Assembly (NCBI GenBank): GCA_947846985.1
Contig: CANTUZ010000004.1
Span: 77,875,159 to 77,939,158, forward strand
DNA length: 64,000 bases
Direction of reading: 5' to 3'
DNA from: Fratercula arctica
Taxonomy: Eukaryota; Chordata; Aves; Charadriiformes; Alcidae
This document shows, one piece after another, positions 13,986 through 27,242 of this stretch. Every line of letters starts with the position of its first letter. Position 1 is the stretch's first letter. The notes under the pieces were generated by a model that did not search any database, was not told the DNA's origin, and saw nothing but the letters and a program-made list of their open reading frames with translations. A program made the position numbers and the translations under genes.

Positions 13986-16900
13986 CCTTCCCTAACTGTT
14001 TATACTTTTCTTTCTCAAATTTGTCCATCTGGTTTTTAAACCATATAAAATTTGAGTATCTAAAATAATCCATGTCGGGAAGTTCCATGTAATATAGAAT
14101 CAATCTTCTGTATTACACTATTAAAAGGTATTATACTTTTGTAATCTGTATTTGGGGTGCTTATCTGGGGGAAAGTTCAGCTCTGCAGAACTGTATGCAT
14201 ATATACAGACATATATAAACGGCAAATAGCATACTGGACTGGGCTGATGTGGGCAGTCCTTACTCATATAAGCATTTAAATTTAGATTAATATGCCTTAA
14301 ATTAGCTTTAGGAAATCTATTCCGGAAGCCATTTATGAAAGAAAACACCTTCTAGTTCACCTCTGACCTTCATTCTTCCAGATACCATAAAGTCAAAAGC
14401 AATAAATAAATGACAGAACTATTCAGCCAGCGATTGCCTAGTTGTCTATTCAGTTGGATTTTTTTAACCTCAGCTACTTCTGAAGAATAGCAGGTGAGAA
14501 TTGCCAGGTGTCTTCAAAATGTAATATGTAAAAAGCAAACAAAAATCCAAACTTTCCCAACTGTTCTTGCCCTTTTCTTTTACACTACATAAGATTGTTG
14601 TTGATTTAATTCCTCTCAGAAATACGGCATTCTATTTAAAGCCACGCGTGCTGCTTGACCGTAGGTTGAAAACTGAAACAGTTCAGGAACAATATAGAAA
14701 ATGTTCTATGCTGCAAATGATAAACCTTTAACTCCTCACCTCTCCAAATAAAAGCAAAGAACAGACCCTTTGAATAATACTGAATTTACCAATTGCTGGA
14801 CGTACCAAGAGACATATACTACAAAGTACCTGAGAAGCCATTCTTGGATATTAGATAGTGCTACCTTTCTTATTAAGTGGTGGAGAGAAATGTTGGCAGC
14901 GGATATTCTACTGGCAGATGGTACTTAAGTCAGAATTAAACACTACAACAGTATCACATTTGGACACCATTCAAGAATGCTTCCCTACAAGAAATGACTA
15001 CGTCAGCCAGGACTTCTCAGGCTGGAAAAGAGATGACCGAGTGGGAATGTGATAGGATCACATAGGTATGGATAAAGATTAATTGTCCAATTTCTTGGAC
15101 ACTTAAAAAAACGGGCCATCAAGTGAAGCTAGCAGGCAGCGTGTTCAACATCTCAAATTCCTCTGTAAGTGAGAGTTACTAAATGCAAACCAGACACATC
15201 TGGCTCCGGAACTCTGCAATGATGTATATTTTGTTATGGCCCAATGTTAGAAAAAGGATAGAGTTTTCAGAAAATAAGGCACTTAGGGAACGTCAAAAAA
15301 ATCACCTCAAATGAAAATACTGTTATCATACTTAGAAATGCCATATTGAGTAAACTGTGTTCTGTGCAGTTCTAGAAAGCTATTTTATATTTGAATTATT
15401 AATGTCAAGCGGCATTTTTGTGTTACAGCTCTATGACTTTAGATTTGTTTAATTCTATTGCCGATTCTGATCGCTTAGAGTAAATTAGACTCAAGTCAAA
15501 AGCAGTACGTACCCGCAGAACGTACGATCTGGTACCATTATTCACCATTTGCAATGCAAGCGATCACACTGTACATACTGACCCTATTTATCATTTAAAT
15601 GAAGACTTTTCATAACCATTTATCACATAAGTTCTTCACAGATGTTAAGTATTTTTTTTCCATTCCCTTATTACATGTTATTCAAGTTTAGTTTATGTGT
15701 TTTTGCATTGCCAATACTTTTGCTTTATTTGAATTACGCCGTACTATTACCCTGAATAATCAAGAATTGACTAAACTCTACTGCAATTTACATCTAAAAA
15801 TAAGAAGCCTGAGAATAATAACGGTGCTTTTCTGTCATCTCATTTCAAAATAAATTTATTTCAAAAAACCTTCGAAAACCATATTTTGAAGAACTTGCAC
15901 TGCTGTAAATTCCAATTTGCTACACATTTGAGATGTGCTTTATGAGTAGGCTTGGGCCCTGAATTTTGTTTGACTTTATATTAGTTTATTTTCTGTAAGT
16001 TGTAAGTTAAACCTATTTGGAGAACCCATGAATAAACCCACTTTCACTTCCAGTTGTTCTGCGATGTAGGTGCTTGAGCTAAAACATTCGCACTAAGACT
16101 ACAGTGTACTTTGCTGTTGTCTTTAATCCTCTGAGCAGGCAGATCAGTAAGATTAAAGATTTTGCACAAATGCAGGAATGCAATTCCATTTTGTTCGCAG
16201 CAATCAAATTCTGCTTTTTCCCGAGGAACTCCAGAGCAATTTCTAAAAATTCTACCAGCTGCATTCTTGTGACAGAAAAGAATTTGGCCAGGTGTTGAAT
16301 GAAATTGCATCTTTGGGCCATGTGACAAACGCGTAAGCATCTCTTTCTGTGGAATTCCACTGGCGTGTTTCTAAAACTGTTCATCTTTCACTGAAGTCTA
16401 CAAGGTGCAGATGGAAATGAAGACAAACTCAGCCTAGAAATTTCATAGCGTAGAGAAGACTCATGCAAATAAGTTCTGAGATGAAGGAAAACAAGTAAAT
16501 TCTTTGTTAACTGTGGTCGTAATGAAATATTTATCCAATAACGTCACAGGCAAACTTACACGGGAACACGTTTCCTACCACACATTTGTTTAGTGGACTT
16601 TGTTGTGACCTATGGCAATGTTGAAGCTGCTTAACATTATGAAAACTGATTTATTTCAGGATCAGACAATTTATATAGAATCTAACCTTGCTACGCAGGT
16701 AAAAATACTTGCCCTTGGCTATTACTTAGCCTGACCACAGGGCTTTCTGGAAACAGCAAAAGCTTTATAAGTGTCAGCTCATGGCTAAATCAATGTTTAT
16801 GCATGATGTACCTTTGAATAGCAAACACTTGCTGCCTGCAAGCTAAACAATGTTTTTATCCGTTTGCCTATTTCTGGTCCTTCAACCACAGCACAGGGTG

Positions 16901-17771
16901 TTGCAAATCGCATTGAGTAACAATTATCTGCTGGAATTTCATGAAGAGGAAAGTAGCATGATTAATGGAAAGTGACACGCGGAGATTACTTTGCTACGCT
17001 AGTCTCCTTGGTGAGCGGGCGACTCTGTTGAACTGAAGCCTGACCTTTGTTACTTTTAACGAGGTCATCGTGAATGCTAAATGCGTGAAAGATTAGCCAC
17101 TACAAATGTTCCAGTATTACTTAATGATGCTGCCACTAATGAACTGCAGGTAGCCGATTAAATATAATGATACAGTTTTCACCTCTGAAACAAAGGTTGA
17201 ATAAAAAAACCCAAAATTGCCATGTTTTCTGTCAAGGTGTTTAAGATACAACCTCAGAACTCTTATTAGAGCATGTTTTCCTTGCACACAGGTAACTAAG
17301 GGTCTAAATTTGGATAAGCCGAAGAGTCCAGCTTTGAAGGAACTGTGTACCTGACTCACCACTGGATCATTGCTCAGTAGCTGGAATATTTACCTCTTTC
17401 ATCCCCAAAAAAACAGAGTATCTCAACATCCTGCACTTTGCTGTAAAGGCGTGCGGGGTTATTATAAGCCCTGAAGTTTTCAAAGTAACTTCATCGTCTC
17501 TGAACTAGCATCAGACTGCATGTAGCAAAGCAGTGTAAAGGCGAGATAAGCCTCAAGGTAAATAGCTGTAAAATAAAACCGCTAGCAGGGTTAAACATAT
17601 TCTCTGTTACGGTATTGACTCTCATTAGCTACCCGTTAGTGGGGGTAAATGTGACCAAATGGAACTGAGAATAAAAGCTTGAATTCACACCTTGAAGTTA
17701 CAGTTGGCTGAAAAAAACACCAACACAGACATGAGGAAAAAATAAAATAAATTAAACAATCCGTTTCAAGA
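13986..17771. other. 3.8 kb unique A/T-rich DNA, no gene seen
   Basis: Unique DNA. Open frames are all about 100 codons or shorter, without domains. Part of it (about 16.6-17.1 kb) keeps more CpG and higher complexity than its surroundings, which may or may not reflect a conserved non-coding element. Confidence 0.45.
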
Positions 17772-18389
17772 TTATTCACAATTGCTTTCACACCTGTTAA
17801 TGCATCTTTGTTCCCTGTGGGAACTATATCTGATCATTTCATCGGGCAGAGATTCCATCACCTTTCTTAAACTGACAAAATAACTCTTCCACCACAAATT
17901 TTTATTAAATATAAAACTGTGAAGCCCTAACACCGCAAATGGAAGAACGCAAAGAATGTGAATGGCCATTTCCAAGAGAACACTGTTTGGTGCACATAAG
18001 GTGCATATAAACATCAGGGTTTGTTCTACCAGAATCCATATAAATATATGCAGCGTACTGCAGGTTCCGTGAAGTTCATCACATTGTGAATAAAATGCAG
18101 GACAAAACTGAGCCAAAAAAGTATATCCAATAAAACTCCCTGCAGTACAGAAAACCACGTGCCTTATTTGTACTATCCCCTCGTGACTCCTCTCTGCTTC
18201 GCAAAGAGGAACAACCCTGCTGTTGTCTGTCATGTCTCCACAAACTGCCAGGACGGGAGTAGGGGTGGCAACAGATTCCAAGCCAATAATATTTACAGCG
18301 GCATTAATTAAATAGCATGTGTGAAAGTCACAGATCTGAGGCTGTGGTACTGGCCCCATCCCAGACAGAGCTGAAGAACTTAATTCCAT
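17772..18389 (-). CDS. Hypothetical 205-residue membrane-protein-like open frame
   Basis: I do not recognise this protein. The frame runs 205 codons from an ATG at 18389 to a TAA at 17772, and an in-frame stop (TGA) lies upstream at 18426-18428, so the frame is closed at both ends. Residues about 77-96, 113-132 and 137-161 are strongly hydrophobic and could span a membrane. The tail after 162 is basic and polar. There are 14 cysteines, three of them in the last ten residues. The ATG context is mediocre (T at -3, G at +4). No polyadenylation or splice structure was established. It is by far the longest frame outside CR1 in this A/T-rich window, which is unlikely but not impossible by chance. 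It could be a single-exon gene, a last exon, a decaying retrocopy or a coincidence. Confidence 0.3.
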   Translation of the reverse strand: MELSSSALSGMGPVPQPQICDFHTCYLINAAVNIIGLESVATPTPVLAVCGDMTDNSRVVPLCEAERSHEGIVQIRHVVFCTAGSFIGYTFLAQFCPAFYSQCDELHGTCSTLHIFIWILVEQTLMFICTLCAPNSVLLEMAIHILCVLPFAVLGLHSFIFNKNLWWKSYFVSLRKVMESLPDEMIRYSSHREQRCINRCESNCE

Positions 18390-18428
18390 TAATCTCAAGG
18401 ATAAGAGATGGAGCCATTCAGAAGATCA

Positions 18429-18863
18429 AACACTGTATTTATATCACAATCCTGCGCTGTAAGGACCAGCTCCTCTCTTCTTTCAGAGGCAGAGAAAAGA
18501 ACTAGAACTAGGTATTATAGTTTGTAGGTAGGAAGATCGCGTTTTAATTATCTTTCACACCAGAAAACAATGTAAGACTTTGAACATGCCACATCCAGAC
18601 TTTGCTCCGCATCCGTGCAGTATTCACTGTGGCATGGCAGATATATCAAGCCAATGAGCTAAACAAAGCAAGAAAGCAAATGCAGAATTGAAAACTTTAC
18701 ATATGGCAAGAGAGCAAAATTAGTTTTTTTCCATGAGCAATCAAAACTAGAATATTAAATAACCAAAATTTTACTTTAACTTTTGTACAGAAACTTTTAT
18801 ATTTTTGATAAGCACTGAATTTACTGTAAATGAGAAGAAGTCTTCTTTTCTTTAACTTGTGAG
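18429..18863. other. Unique sequence between two open frames
   Basis: A/T-rich DNA upstream of the minus-strand 205-codon frame and of the plus-strand exon-like frame. No CpG island, TATA-type promoter or repeat was recognised. Confidence 0.4.
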
Positions 18864-19188
18864 AAGTCAAATGGTTATACGGGACTTCTATTCAACAAAA
18901 GGATTGAAATACAAAATGGAAGACTTCTTAGTAATGCATGTCAAATGTCTGGAGAAACTCATTGGCAAATGTTGCACATTAAGATTTGGAGTTTTTCACT
19001 ATTTAACTGGAGTAAAAGTAGATTTTCTCTATAAAATGTCATCTCGAGTTATTTGGCTTGTAGGGAAAAAAAGAGCGGCTGCAAAATTTGGAATGATTTA
19101 CGCACATTTTGATGTTGGCCCAAGGTTGGGAGAAGCGAGAAAGCACGGAACTCTTGCACTTCCCACCTTAGGGCAGGCAGGAACCCAG
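18864..19188 (+). other. Exon-like open stretch with splice-site-like edges
   Basis: A frame of about 108 codons stays open between a pyrimidine-rich stretch ending in GTGAG (about 18841-18863, acceptor-like) and a consensus donor CAG|GTAAGC at 19186-19194. The frame closes shortly beyond the donor, at 19215. The peptide is lysine-rich in its first part and has no domain I recognise. No neighbouring exon was found, so this may be coincidence. Confidence 0.12.
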
Positions 19189-19215
19189 GTAAGCAGAAGA
19201 ATAGGCAGAGCCTGA

Positions 19216-20877
19216 TCCGATGTTTTCCTGCACCAGCACAGGAGAACCTCTGCATGGAGTTCTCATAATTTGCCTTTCCAGAGGCCTGCAGCAATTCATT
19301 CAAGTTTCAGGGAAAGTTTTGGTCTTTGAATTGTGATTCAAACAGAGAAACAGCTCTTGGGGCTCTTATGTCTGGAAGTCCTTTATGTTCAGAGTGTGCC
19401 TAAAATTAAAATAAAAAACAAGCAGCTACAAAGCTGTGGAGTTCGAGCTCCCTGACTTTTAGTTTCTGAATGTACATCTAGGTTATCGCTCCCTTTTCTA
19501 ATACTTAAACTCAAGTCTTTATTCAATTGGGAATAAAAGCACAACACATCCATGTTTGAGTTCAAATTTGCACATGTAATTAGCATTTTTTACTACACAG
19601 GTAAAATTACTGAACCCTCTTTCCTTTCAAACCTAGTAAAAAAAATACCAGACTCCTAGAAACATCCATGACCAGGTATCAAGGGCGTAAATTATCATAG
19701 TTTGCTGTTACCTTTAGCTAATAACCATTATAAACTTTAAGTAAAAACTGATGAATGGGCTATTTCATGCTAAATATGCCTCTTCTAAAGTACATGAATA
19801 TTTGAAAGCAAATTATAATGCTAACGGCTTTGGAACTTTAACACTACTGGCTGCTGCCGAAAGTCTATTGAGATACCTTTTTGCATACTGAAATGTTGGA
19901 GTGGAAAAGCATGATCTATAATAAAAACTAACTGCGTATAATAAACACTTATTCAACAATTACTCTTTTTGGAGGACTGCTTGAATACTTTTATTTGAGA
20001 AAATTTCACATTGTTGATTATAACTGTGATATCGTACCTCTTAATACATTTTACAATTTATGCGTAATGGTTCCAAAGGAACTTGTAAATGACAGTAAAT
20101 CATAAAATTCATTTTGCTTTCCATCGGTTCATTCATCCATGTTCCAACTAATCACCTCATTTCAAAATTCAATAAGCCTAAATACCTGGATTTATGATGC
20201 TTTGTCAAAATTAACAAGGGAACATCAACAATGTAGAATTAGAAGTCTATTGCAACTTAAAGACAAGCACCTAGTTGAAAACAATTAAAAAGACTCTGCA
20301 GCAATAATTATATCCACAGTGTTAGCAAATAAAATAAATTAAAACTGATTTTATTTCTGCTTTGGGAGATTGCAGGAAACACTAAAAAGCTTTAATTTAG
20401 TCACTTAAAACAATGAAGTTGTTTTGAAGTAAAACTTTAAAGAGAATGAATTGAGCTCAGAGTACTAAGTGTGCTAAATTGCACATAAAATGTGCGTGTA
20501 GATGTATTTTTAGAAGTACACTATTCCTATTTATTATTCCATAGCTAGAATGGATCAGAAGGCTTTTATTTTTATAGACAACATTTCGGTTATCAATAAT
20601 ATCCTGTAATATTATATCTAAGAGAACGTAGTCATCCTATTACATCAACATGGATAAATCAAAGTGCAACTGATGTTTCAAAAAGATACTAACCGTAGCA
20701 CTTACGAAACACGTTGTCTTTATTAAGACTCGATAGTTTAGAATCCGTTGTTTTGACATCAATTACCTGCCACAGAAATACTGGCATTTTTTTTTTTAAG
20801 ACACCACTGCAGGCACACTGTAGCTTGCTTACCAGCTGTGCAAGTTCTGGAGGCCTGCATTTATGTTCAGTATTTAA
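19216..20877. other. Unique A/T-rich DNA, no gene seen
   Basis: No repeat family, RNA gene or convincing open frame. Confidence 0.45.
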
Positions 20878-20998
20878 AATAGTATTAATTTTATTAATAG
20901 TAGTAATAAAATACTATTAATATTATGCTATTAATACTATATTATTAATGCTATATTAGTATTAATAGTATTAATTAATAGTATTTAAATAGTATTTA
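20878..20998. repeat. TAA/TTA-rich self-complementary block
   Basis: About 120 bp composed almost wholly of A and T in degenerate ATTAATAGTATT-type units. ATACTATTAAT at 20911-20921 is the exact reverse complement of ATTAATAGTAT at 20961-20971 and again at 20974-20984, so the strand can fold on itself. Confidence 0.85.
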
Positions 20999-23316
20999 TT
21001 TTTGTGGACACAATTGTGAAAAGTACAAGTGTTTTCTTGAATAACTGGCAGAATTAAAAAGAACGAGCAAGTGATCTTATTTCTTTTGAAGGGATTTTAA
21101 AAGTACCAAATTGTTACAGATAAAAAAAAAAAAAAAAGGTCTCCAGTCCTCTGTTGCCTCTTTAATTAAGTTCTTAGAAGTAATCAGATGCAAAACACCT
21201 AATGGTAAAAAGACACTATGCCATGCTGAATATTTTATCTCTTGTTCCTTTAACTGTCAATCCACAAAAGGCTGTTTTTTATACAGCACATGAATCACTT
21301 TTGGTGATTCATATTAGCACTGCTCTATGATTTACTGGTAAATTACTTCCTTTCTCTTGCACAGATATTTTTTCTTCGTTTTTCTAATTAATTTCTCTGA
21401 ATCTGAACGAGCAATATTCTTTAAATGAGTATGTATATGGCCAAATACACTCATACATGTTATCAAAGTATTCCTAGAAATACATTTAGTTGTTTAAAAC
21501 CTTGCATACAGTTCAATTACATCTTTCTGCTTCCCTTAGTGAATGTGATTTTTTCTAAGCACCCATAAAAAATACCCTTTTTTCCCTTATATCTGTCTCT
21601 ATCTAACCAGCTGTACCCTCACCTGAGCTTCTTACCTTCTGAATATGAAGAATGGGGACATCAAAGTGCTCTAATGCGACCTATCAAACACTTCAATACT
21701 GCTTTGGAGAATATCTGTGAAAATGTCTCAGTGCGTAAGGTACTGGTGTTAATCATCAAATTCCAGGTTCTGACAAGAGACAACATTTATATCAGGGCTT
21801 CTCTCAGGTTCTCGTACATCACATCAAGGTTCTAGTCTTCCTGTCCCAACACAGACATTGGTGAAAACACCAGATGTTGTACTTAGGATGCATATTTTGA
21901 TAATAAAGGCCTTCCCTGCGCTCATATTTAAATCTTCTATAGTTAATGATATTGATCATTGTGAAAAGACCACTCAAAATCATTTAAACTAACTTCTTAG
22001 TGGAAGAAAAGATACGCTAACATTCAGGTCGGTATCTATGCATATGCAGACATATGCAAAAAATGGAGACACCGTTTGGTATTTTTAAGATTGAACTGTC
22101 TGTCCTACGTTTGGAAGGAAAAAAACCCCATATTTTGATCTTCTTGATCATTCTTTATGATAAAAATATAATCTATATTCCTTTGATGCAGTGGCGTGAA
22201 AATTGGTATTTGAGCAATGGAAATATTTAAATGACTGTTAAATAATGCTTGATCATCTTGAAAAGACAATATCAGCTTTGCATAACGTAATTGAAATCAG
22301 AGCCTGACGTAGTTTCTAAAAGCATACTCATGAACGTTTTCAGAACCAGTGTACGCTGCCCCCGTCTTCAGGAATGTGTACAAATACGATTATAAACAAT
22401 TATTATTTCAAAAATTCTGAAGTCCTAAATTCCAAGCAGGCGTGCAAGAAGTTCTGTCTCCTACAATAACAGAATTATGCACTTTGGCTTTAAACGGAAG
22501 GACTGAGGTTGGCAATCTGATTGAAGTGTGCTCATTTCTGGTGATGAAGCAATGTCCTAAAGAACATAACTTGACTTGTTAACACCCTCTGGCACAGAAA
22601 AGGCAAGGAATTAAAAGTAAAAATGAGTTTTTTCTTAAAAAAAAATAATATTGCAGCTGCTATATGATCATCAAGAGATGGTAAAGATGGAACTCCTTTT
22701 ATTCTACATGAACCTTTCAGTGCTTTCTCAGTGCAAATTTCAGTTTCTGAGCATAATGTTACGATGTTTTATTCCAGAAAATGCGTGTAATTAAGAAATG
22801 GCCAGCAACGCAGCCACCGTGTGCGCAGGAATGGCGGCGTTCCTGCTTCATTGTTCAAAGGCAGCTTGCTCTACCACGCAGCTGGACGTACTCCACTACG
22901 GGGCACATGGTTGAGCCATTGATGGAGAGAGGCCAGGAAGGATTCAGGGCTGTGAAAAGGAGAAGTGGCTTGGAAACAGAAATGATAATCCTTGTGTTTT
23001 TCAAAACCTGTCCAGCAACTTCGTTCTCCTGTGATCTCCCGCTCGGTGGCCGAATGACATGCTTTTAAATCCCGAGCGCTGCAGTTTCTCCTGACTGCAC
23101 ACATGCACACATTGTCACAGGTCCCTCCTTCAGAAAAAGAAGTGTTATCCCATTGTCCATTTTACAACAGGAAATGTTGAAGTCAAGATGCTCAGTGGAC
23201 CAGGGTGACATTTATGGGTCAAGATGCACATTCAAATGCAAGCTGATTTTCACAGCAGGGATGTGAGACACAATGACACCTATAAGCAAACCCCTAAGCA
23301 CTGGTTTCGAACATGC
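20999..23316. other. Unique A/T-rich DNA, no gene seen
   Basis: Contains a 16-base A run at 21122-21137. Between 22.79 and 23.07 kb the base composition is richer in G+C and a 95-codon frame is open, but it has no recognisable domain. Confidence 0.45.
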
Positions 23317-23374
23317 TCTTTTTCTTTTTTTTTTTTTTTTTCTTTTTTTCTTTTTTTTTTTTTTTTTTCTTTTT
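23317..23374 (+). repeat. Pyrimidine tract (T-rich with interspersed C)
   Basis: About 58 bases of T broken only by five C. The two overlapping frames that translate it as poly-Phe/Ser are artefacts of the tract. Confidence 0.92.
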
Positions 23375-26300
23375 GGCTGGATACAGCGTATCAGTTGGTT
23401 TCTCTCGGGAGAAAATAACTTTGGGGGATTTCAGTAAGATGAAAAGAGAAAAGGTGGTTGGTTTTTTTTTTGATTTCTATCATCCACTTGAAAAAAAGTG
23501 CTGAAATTTTACTTGTCTGATTTGGACTGTTAAGACAAGCTGCACAGAAGAGTCAGACACTTTGTGACCCAGCTTGTGAGATCTCTGCCATTTGGCTGTT
23601 AAATCTGTGTCTTGCTGCTTGGTCCTTTCCACAGAACGAATTTATCTGATCCCCTCGTGTTTGTGTAACAGACAGACGCTGGTGACACTCTCGGTGAAAG
23701 TCTTGGTCCTTACCTAATACAGTGTTTTTGAAATCAGGGGATAAGAAAACAGGGACAAATAGTTGTCTCGAAGGCATCTTTTATTATTATTTTTTTTTTA
23801 TTCAAAAGAATTCTATGGGAATTTTAGGAAAAACATATAAGGGACCAAAGAGATCAAGATCTTGGTAGTGAAGGAGGAAAAGGTCTCTACCTTCACTTTT
23901 TGATAAATTGTTTTGATTGGATGTTTTCTCTATTAAAAAAAAAGCATAAGCATTAAACGAACATTAAGTTTTAATCATACAAAATGAGTTATTAACATGT
24001 GGAACTGATTAATTGCATGGAAATGGAAAAGTGATTCAGGAAATTCTTCTACCTTTATCCTATCAGGAACATAACGTGTGTTTAACTCATCTCACATTAG
24101 GATTAGTCTCCCTGGAACTGATTTTGGAATCAAGGGCTTTAATGTGCCTGACTAAGTGAGGAACCTACACGTCGCATTTCAGAAGTCCCGGAGGAAATGA
24201 GGACCTTCATTCTCTCACTGGCTTTCTATGAACCCCAGGCACTTTCAACAACTGTTAGATGCTTAAAGCTTTCCTAACATTTATAATTTTAAACCTTTAA
24301 TATTTGGCATAAATTCAAGCTACAATAATAAATAAAAAAACTCTTACGAAATTTACTTTTATATTAAATTACTATCTTCCTTCTCTCCTCCTACATATTA
24401 TTTTTTTAATACATATGTATTTGGTTTATGAGGACTGTTTTCATTTTCATTTTTTTTTGTTGATACAGAAGCAGAAATTTGAGCAGCTTATTTTCTAACT
24501 CATATTTTATAGCTTTTGATAATCTTATGAGGTTTTCTATTATCTTTTCTTATTTGGCTCCGTAAAGTCACAATTTTGCTTTGAAAATATTGAAATCTAT
24601 GCAAATAATCGTTCCGTGAGCACTGCGCATTTTGTCATCACTACTGAAACCACACGGTTTTTAGTCCATTAATCAAGGAGCATGGAGGGAACTAAACCTC
24701 ATTTTCATGAGTAGCTGAATGTGGAACACGGCAACATGCTTCTAAAAAACATTAACATAATCTTTACTATGTTCGAGAAAACAAATGCAGTAAAGAAAGA
24801 CATGACAAACCTAACTCAATTTAAAAACTAAAAACTCGCAGAAAATATAATTTCATTCTCTGGTGCAAGGATATTCCTCAATACTAGTTCCACTTGCTGT
24901 ATTAGAGTATTTTTCCTCCCGACATAGTGATGTTAATTAATAAGAAACTCAAATGAGGAGCTCATTTTAAGTGCGTGATATCATTATTTTTCCCACAGAA
25001 AGCTTACAGAAGATGTCATCTCTCTTTTTTAAATTATTGCATCAGGAAATAAGGGATAATTAGGTTGGCAGCATACTTCTTTTTTCTTTTAGGTCGAGCA
25101 AGATGTCAGGTGGGAGGTATTGCCAAACAAATACCATGACGAATTAGATGATGTAGTATGTATGAAATCTAAAGAATCTTCCACATTATAAAAAGTCCAA
25201 ATATCGCTGCTACAATTATACGTAAACTGGAAAGAAGAGGGGAAAAAAAAGTTCTTTGTATATACACTTATTTCAGTAAAAACAAATCCAGTGCGGCACT
25301 GGCAAGTCCACAGCCACCATGGGAACATTTTTAGCAGAACAATGCTGGTCATTTGGAGCTGGGCTGCCAACGTTTCTGCATAATGCTTATTGGTATTTGA
25401 GTCATTTCACCACTTGGCATCCACTAAATTCAAAAGCCAGTTTGTAACAGTCGTCTTTATTGTACTGAGGCTCCACAGAACAGCAAAACTACTTTGCCCT
25501 CACCCAGCAAAGGGCAGAGTGACTCAGAAGAATATGCAAAGCGATTCTACTTGGTTGGTTTTCATTTGTCTCCAAAACAAAAACTCTCAATCACTAAAAT
25601 GTCATGACAAGTCAGACAAATGGTAGCAATTCCCCCAAAACTATATTTTAAAAGTTAAACCTCGTCTGAGAAAGGCCCACTAACAGATGGGGAAATCTTT
25701 ACAGCGTTTGCATTGTGCTTTGTACGACATGCTTAACTTGTTAAAAAAATAAGAAACCAAAACATTCCAAAGAAAACAATTTAATTTATTTTAAAATAGT
25801 GTTTTTTAAATTAATGCAGGTGGAATGATCACAAATGCCAAAAGCTACGTCCTCATAGATATATTTCATCTTTCCTCATACGCAGATACTGACTGCTCAA
25901 CTTCCATACATTTTGTGAACACCAACATTTCTTTCATTCACTTTTTTTCTTTTAATAGCGCATGCATTTAATTATTAAATATTAATCATTTTCATAGGGA
26001 TTAAAAAATGTTTCTTCAATGTAATGAAAATATATAATACGATCTTCCTCCAAATCTGCAAAGCATCCAGGAGAGCAACGGAACTGGAGGATAAAATCCC
26101 CCCTTGCCCTACATTAGCATTTGCAAGAGTATATGATACAGATCGAAATATTTTTCCCCAATGCCCACCAGGTCCTCCTCAAAATATGAAACATAATTCA
26201 TACATTAAAAAATCTGTAGTGACTTTTTTTATACCACCATTCAAACTGTTAGGTTTGCCCCGTGGCAAAGTAAGGGTCAGATTCTAATCACACATGGACT

Positions 26301-27087
26301 CTTTTCAGCTCAGCCGACTGGGTTCCTCTTTGCTTATACGCCGGAGATCAGCACTGGACCAAAGTAAATGCAGCAAAGAAGTAGTTCCTTTGTTTTAGCA
26401 CAAGACCTTTTAGTACACTTGTAACATAGGTAAATGTATTTCCAAGCAAACAAGTTTAGAGCTCCGGTAGAGAAGTAGGGCATTTTTGGTTTTAAAAACG
26501 AATGACAATTGATAAACTTGAGGTACAAGAGCTATTTGTCACCTAAAAGCATGCTACACTTATGGCCCGTCTCTGATCCGTTCCACTGGGTATTTCTCAA
26601 TTTTTAAGTCCTATAGAAAAGCGAATGATTTTGTTTGGTATACTTTCTGGAAAAGTACACGATTTTCCAAACTTGGCATTATCGCATATTAAGATAGAAA
26701 GTGTTCGGTACAGCTGTGTGTGATCTTTTTTAATAATACCAACATATAGGTCTGGTGGGATACTCTTTAATGGGATCCATGTCTATGAGGGATAATAAAT
26801 GGAACAGGTTTCCTTTTTAATAAATATATTTATATGTTATTTATTTCAGTAGTCTGAAGGCTCCAAAAATAGCTCTTGGTAGAGTCTTGTAGAGAGTGAC
26901 GCATTGGCGAGGGGTATAGGGAGAGTGGAATCTGCAAGGTTACACCCTTACAGAACAGACTGCATTGGACTAGCTCATTTGCCTGATTTTGCTTCCTTCA
27001 AGACAGATTTCTTCAGATAGAACCTGGAACAAATGAGTGGCCAGGGACAGAATGAGGGGAAGGCAGGCCTGTGGCACCACTGGGACT
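23375..27087. other. 3.7 kb unique A/T-rich DNA, no gene seen
   Basis: Low-complexity T runs occur near 23.79 and 24.45 kb. Open frames are all under 95 codons and lack domains. Confidence 0.45.
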
Positions 27088-27242
27088 AGGAAGTGGTGGA
27101 GTCACCATCCCTGGAGGTATTTAAAAGACATGTAGGCGTGGTGCTGAGGGACGTGGTTTTGTGGTGGACTTGGCAGTGTTAGGTTAATTGTTGGACTCGT
27201 TGATCTCAAAGGTCTTTTCCAACCTAAACGACTCTATGATGC
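27088..27242 (+). mobile_element. CR1 LINE 3' end, short
   Basis: Starts in the last ORF2 codons (AAGTGGTGGAGTCACCATCC, CTGGAGGTATTTAAAAGACA). It continues through the 3' UTR with TGGTGCTGAGGGACGTGG and GATCTCAAAGGTCTTTTCC and ends at CGACTCTATGATGC, one worn tail unit. The 3' UTR type matches the copy at 46311-46926 (GTGCTGAGGGACATGGG), so these two belong to one subfamily. Confidence 0.92.

Noticed and set aside
23224..23504. Frames encoding poly-Phe/Ser
   Set aside because: Direct translations of the pyrimidine tract.
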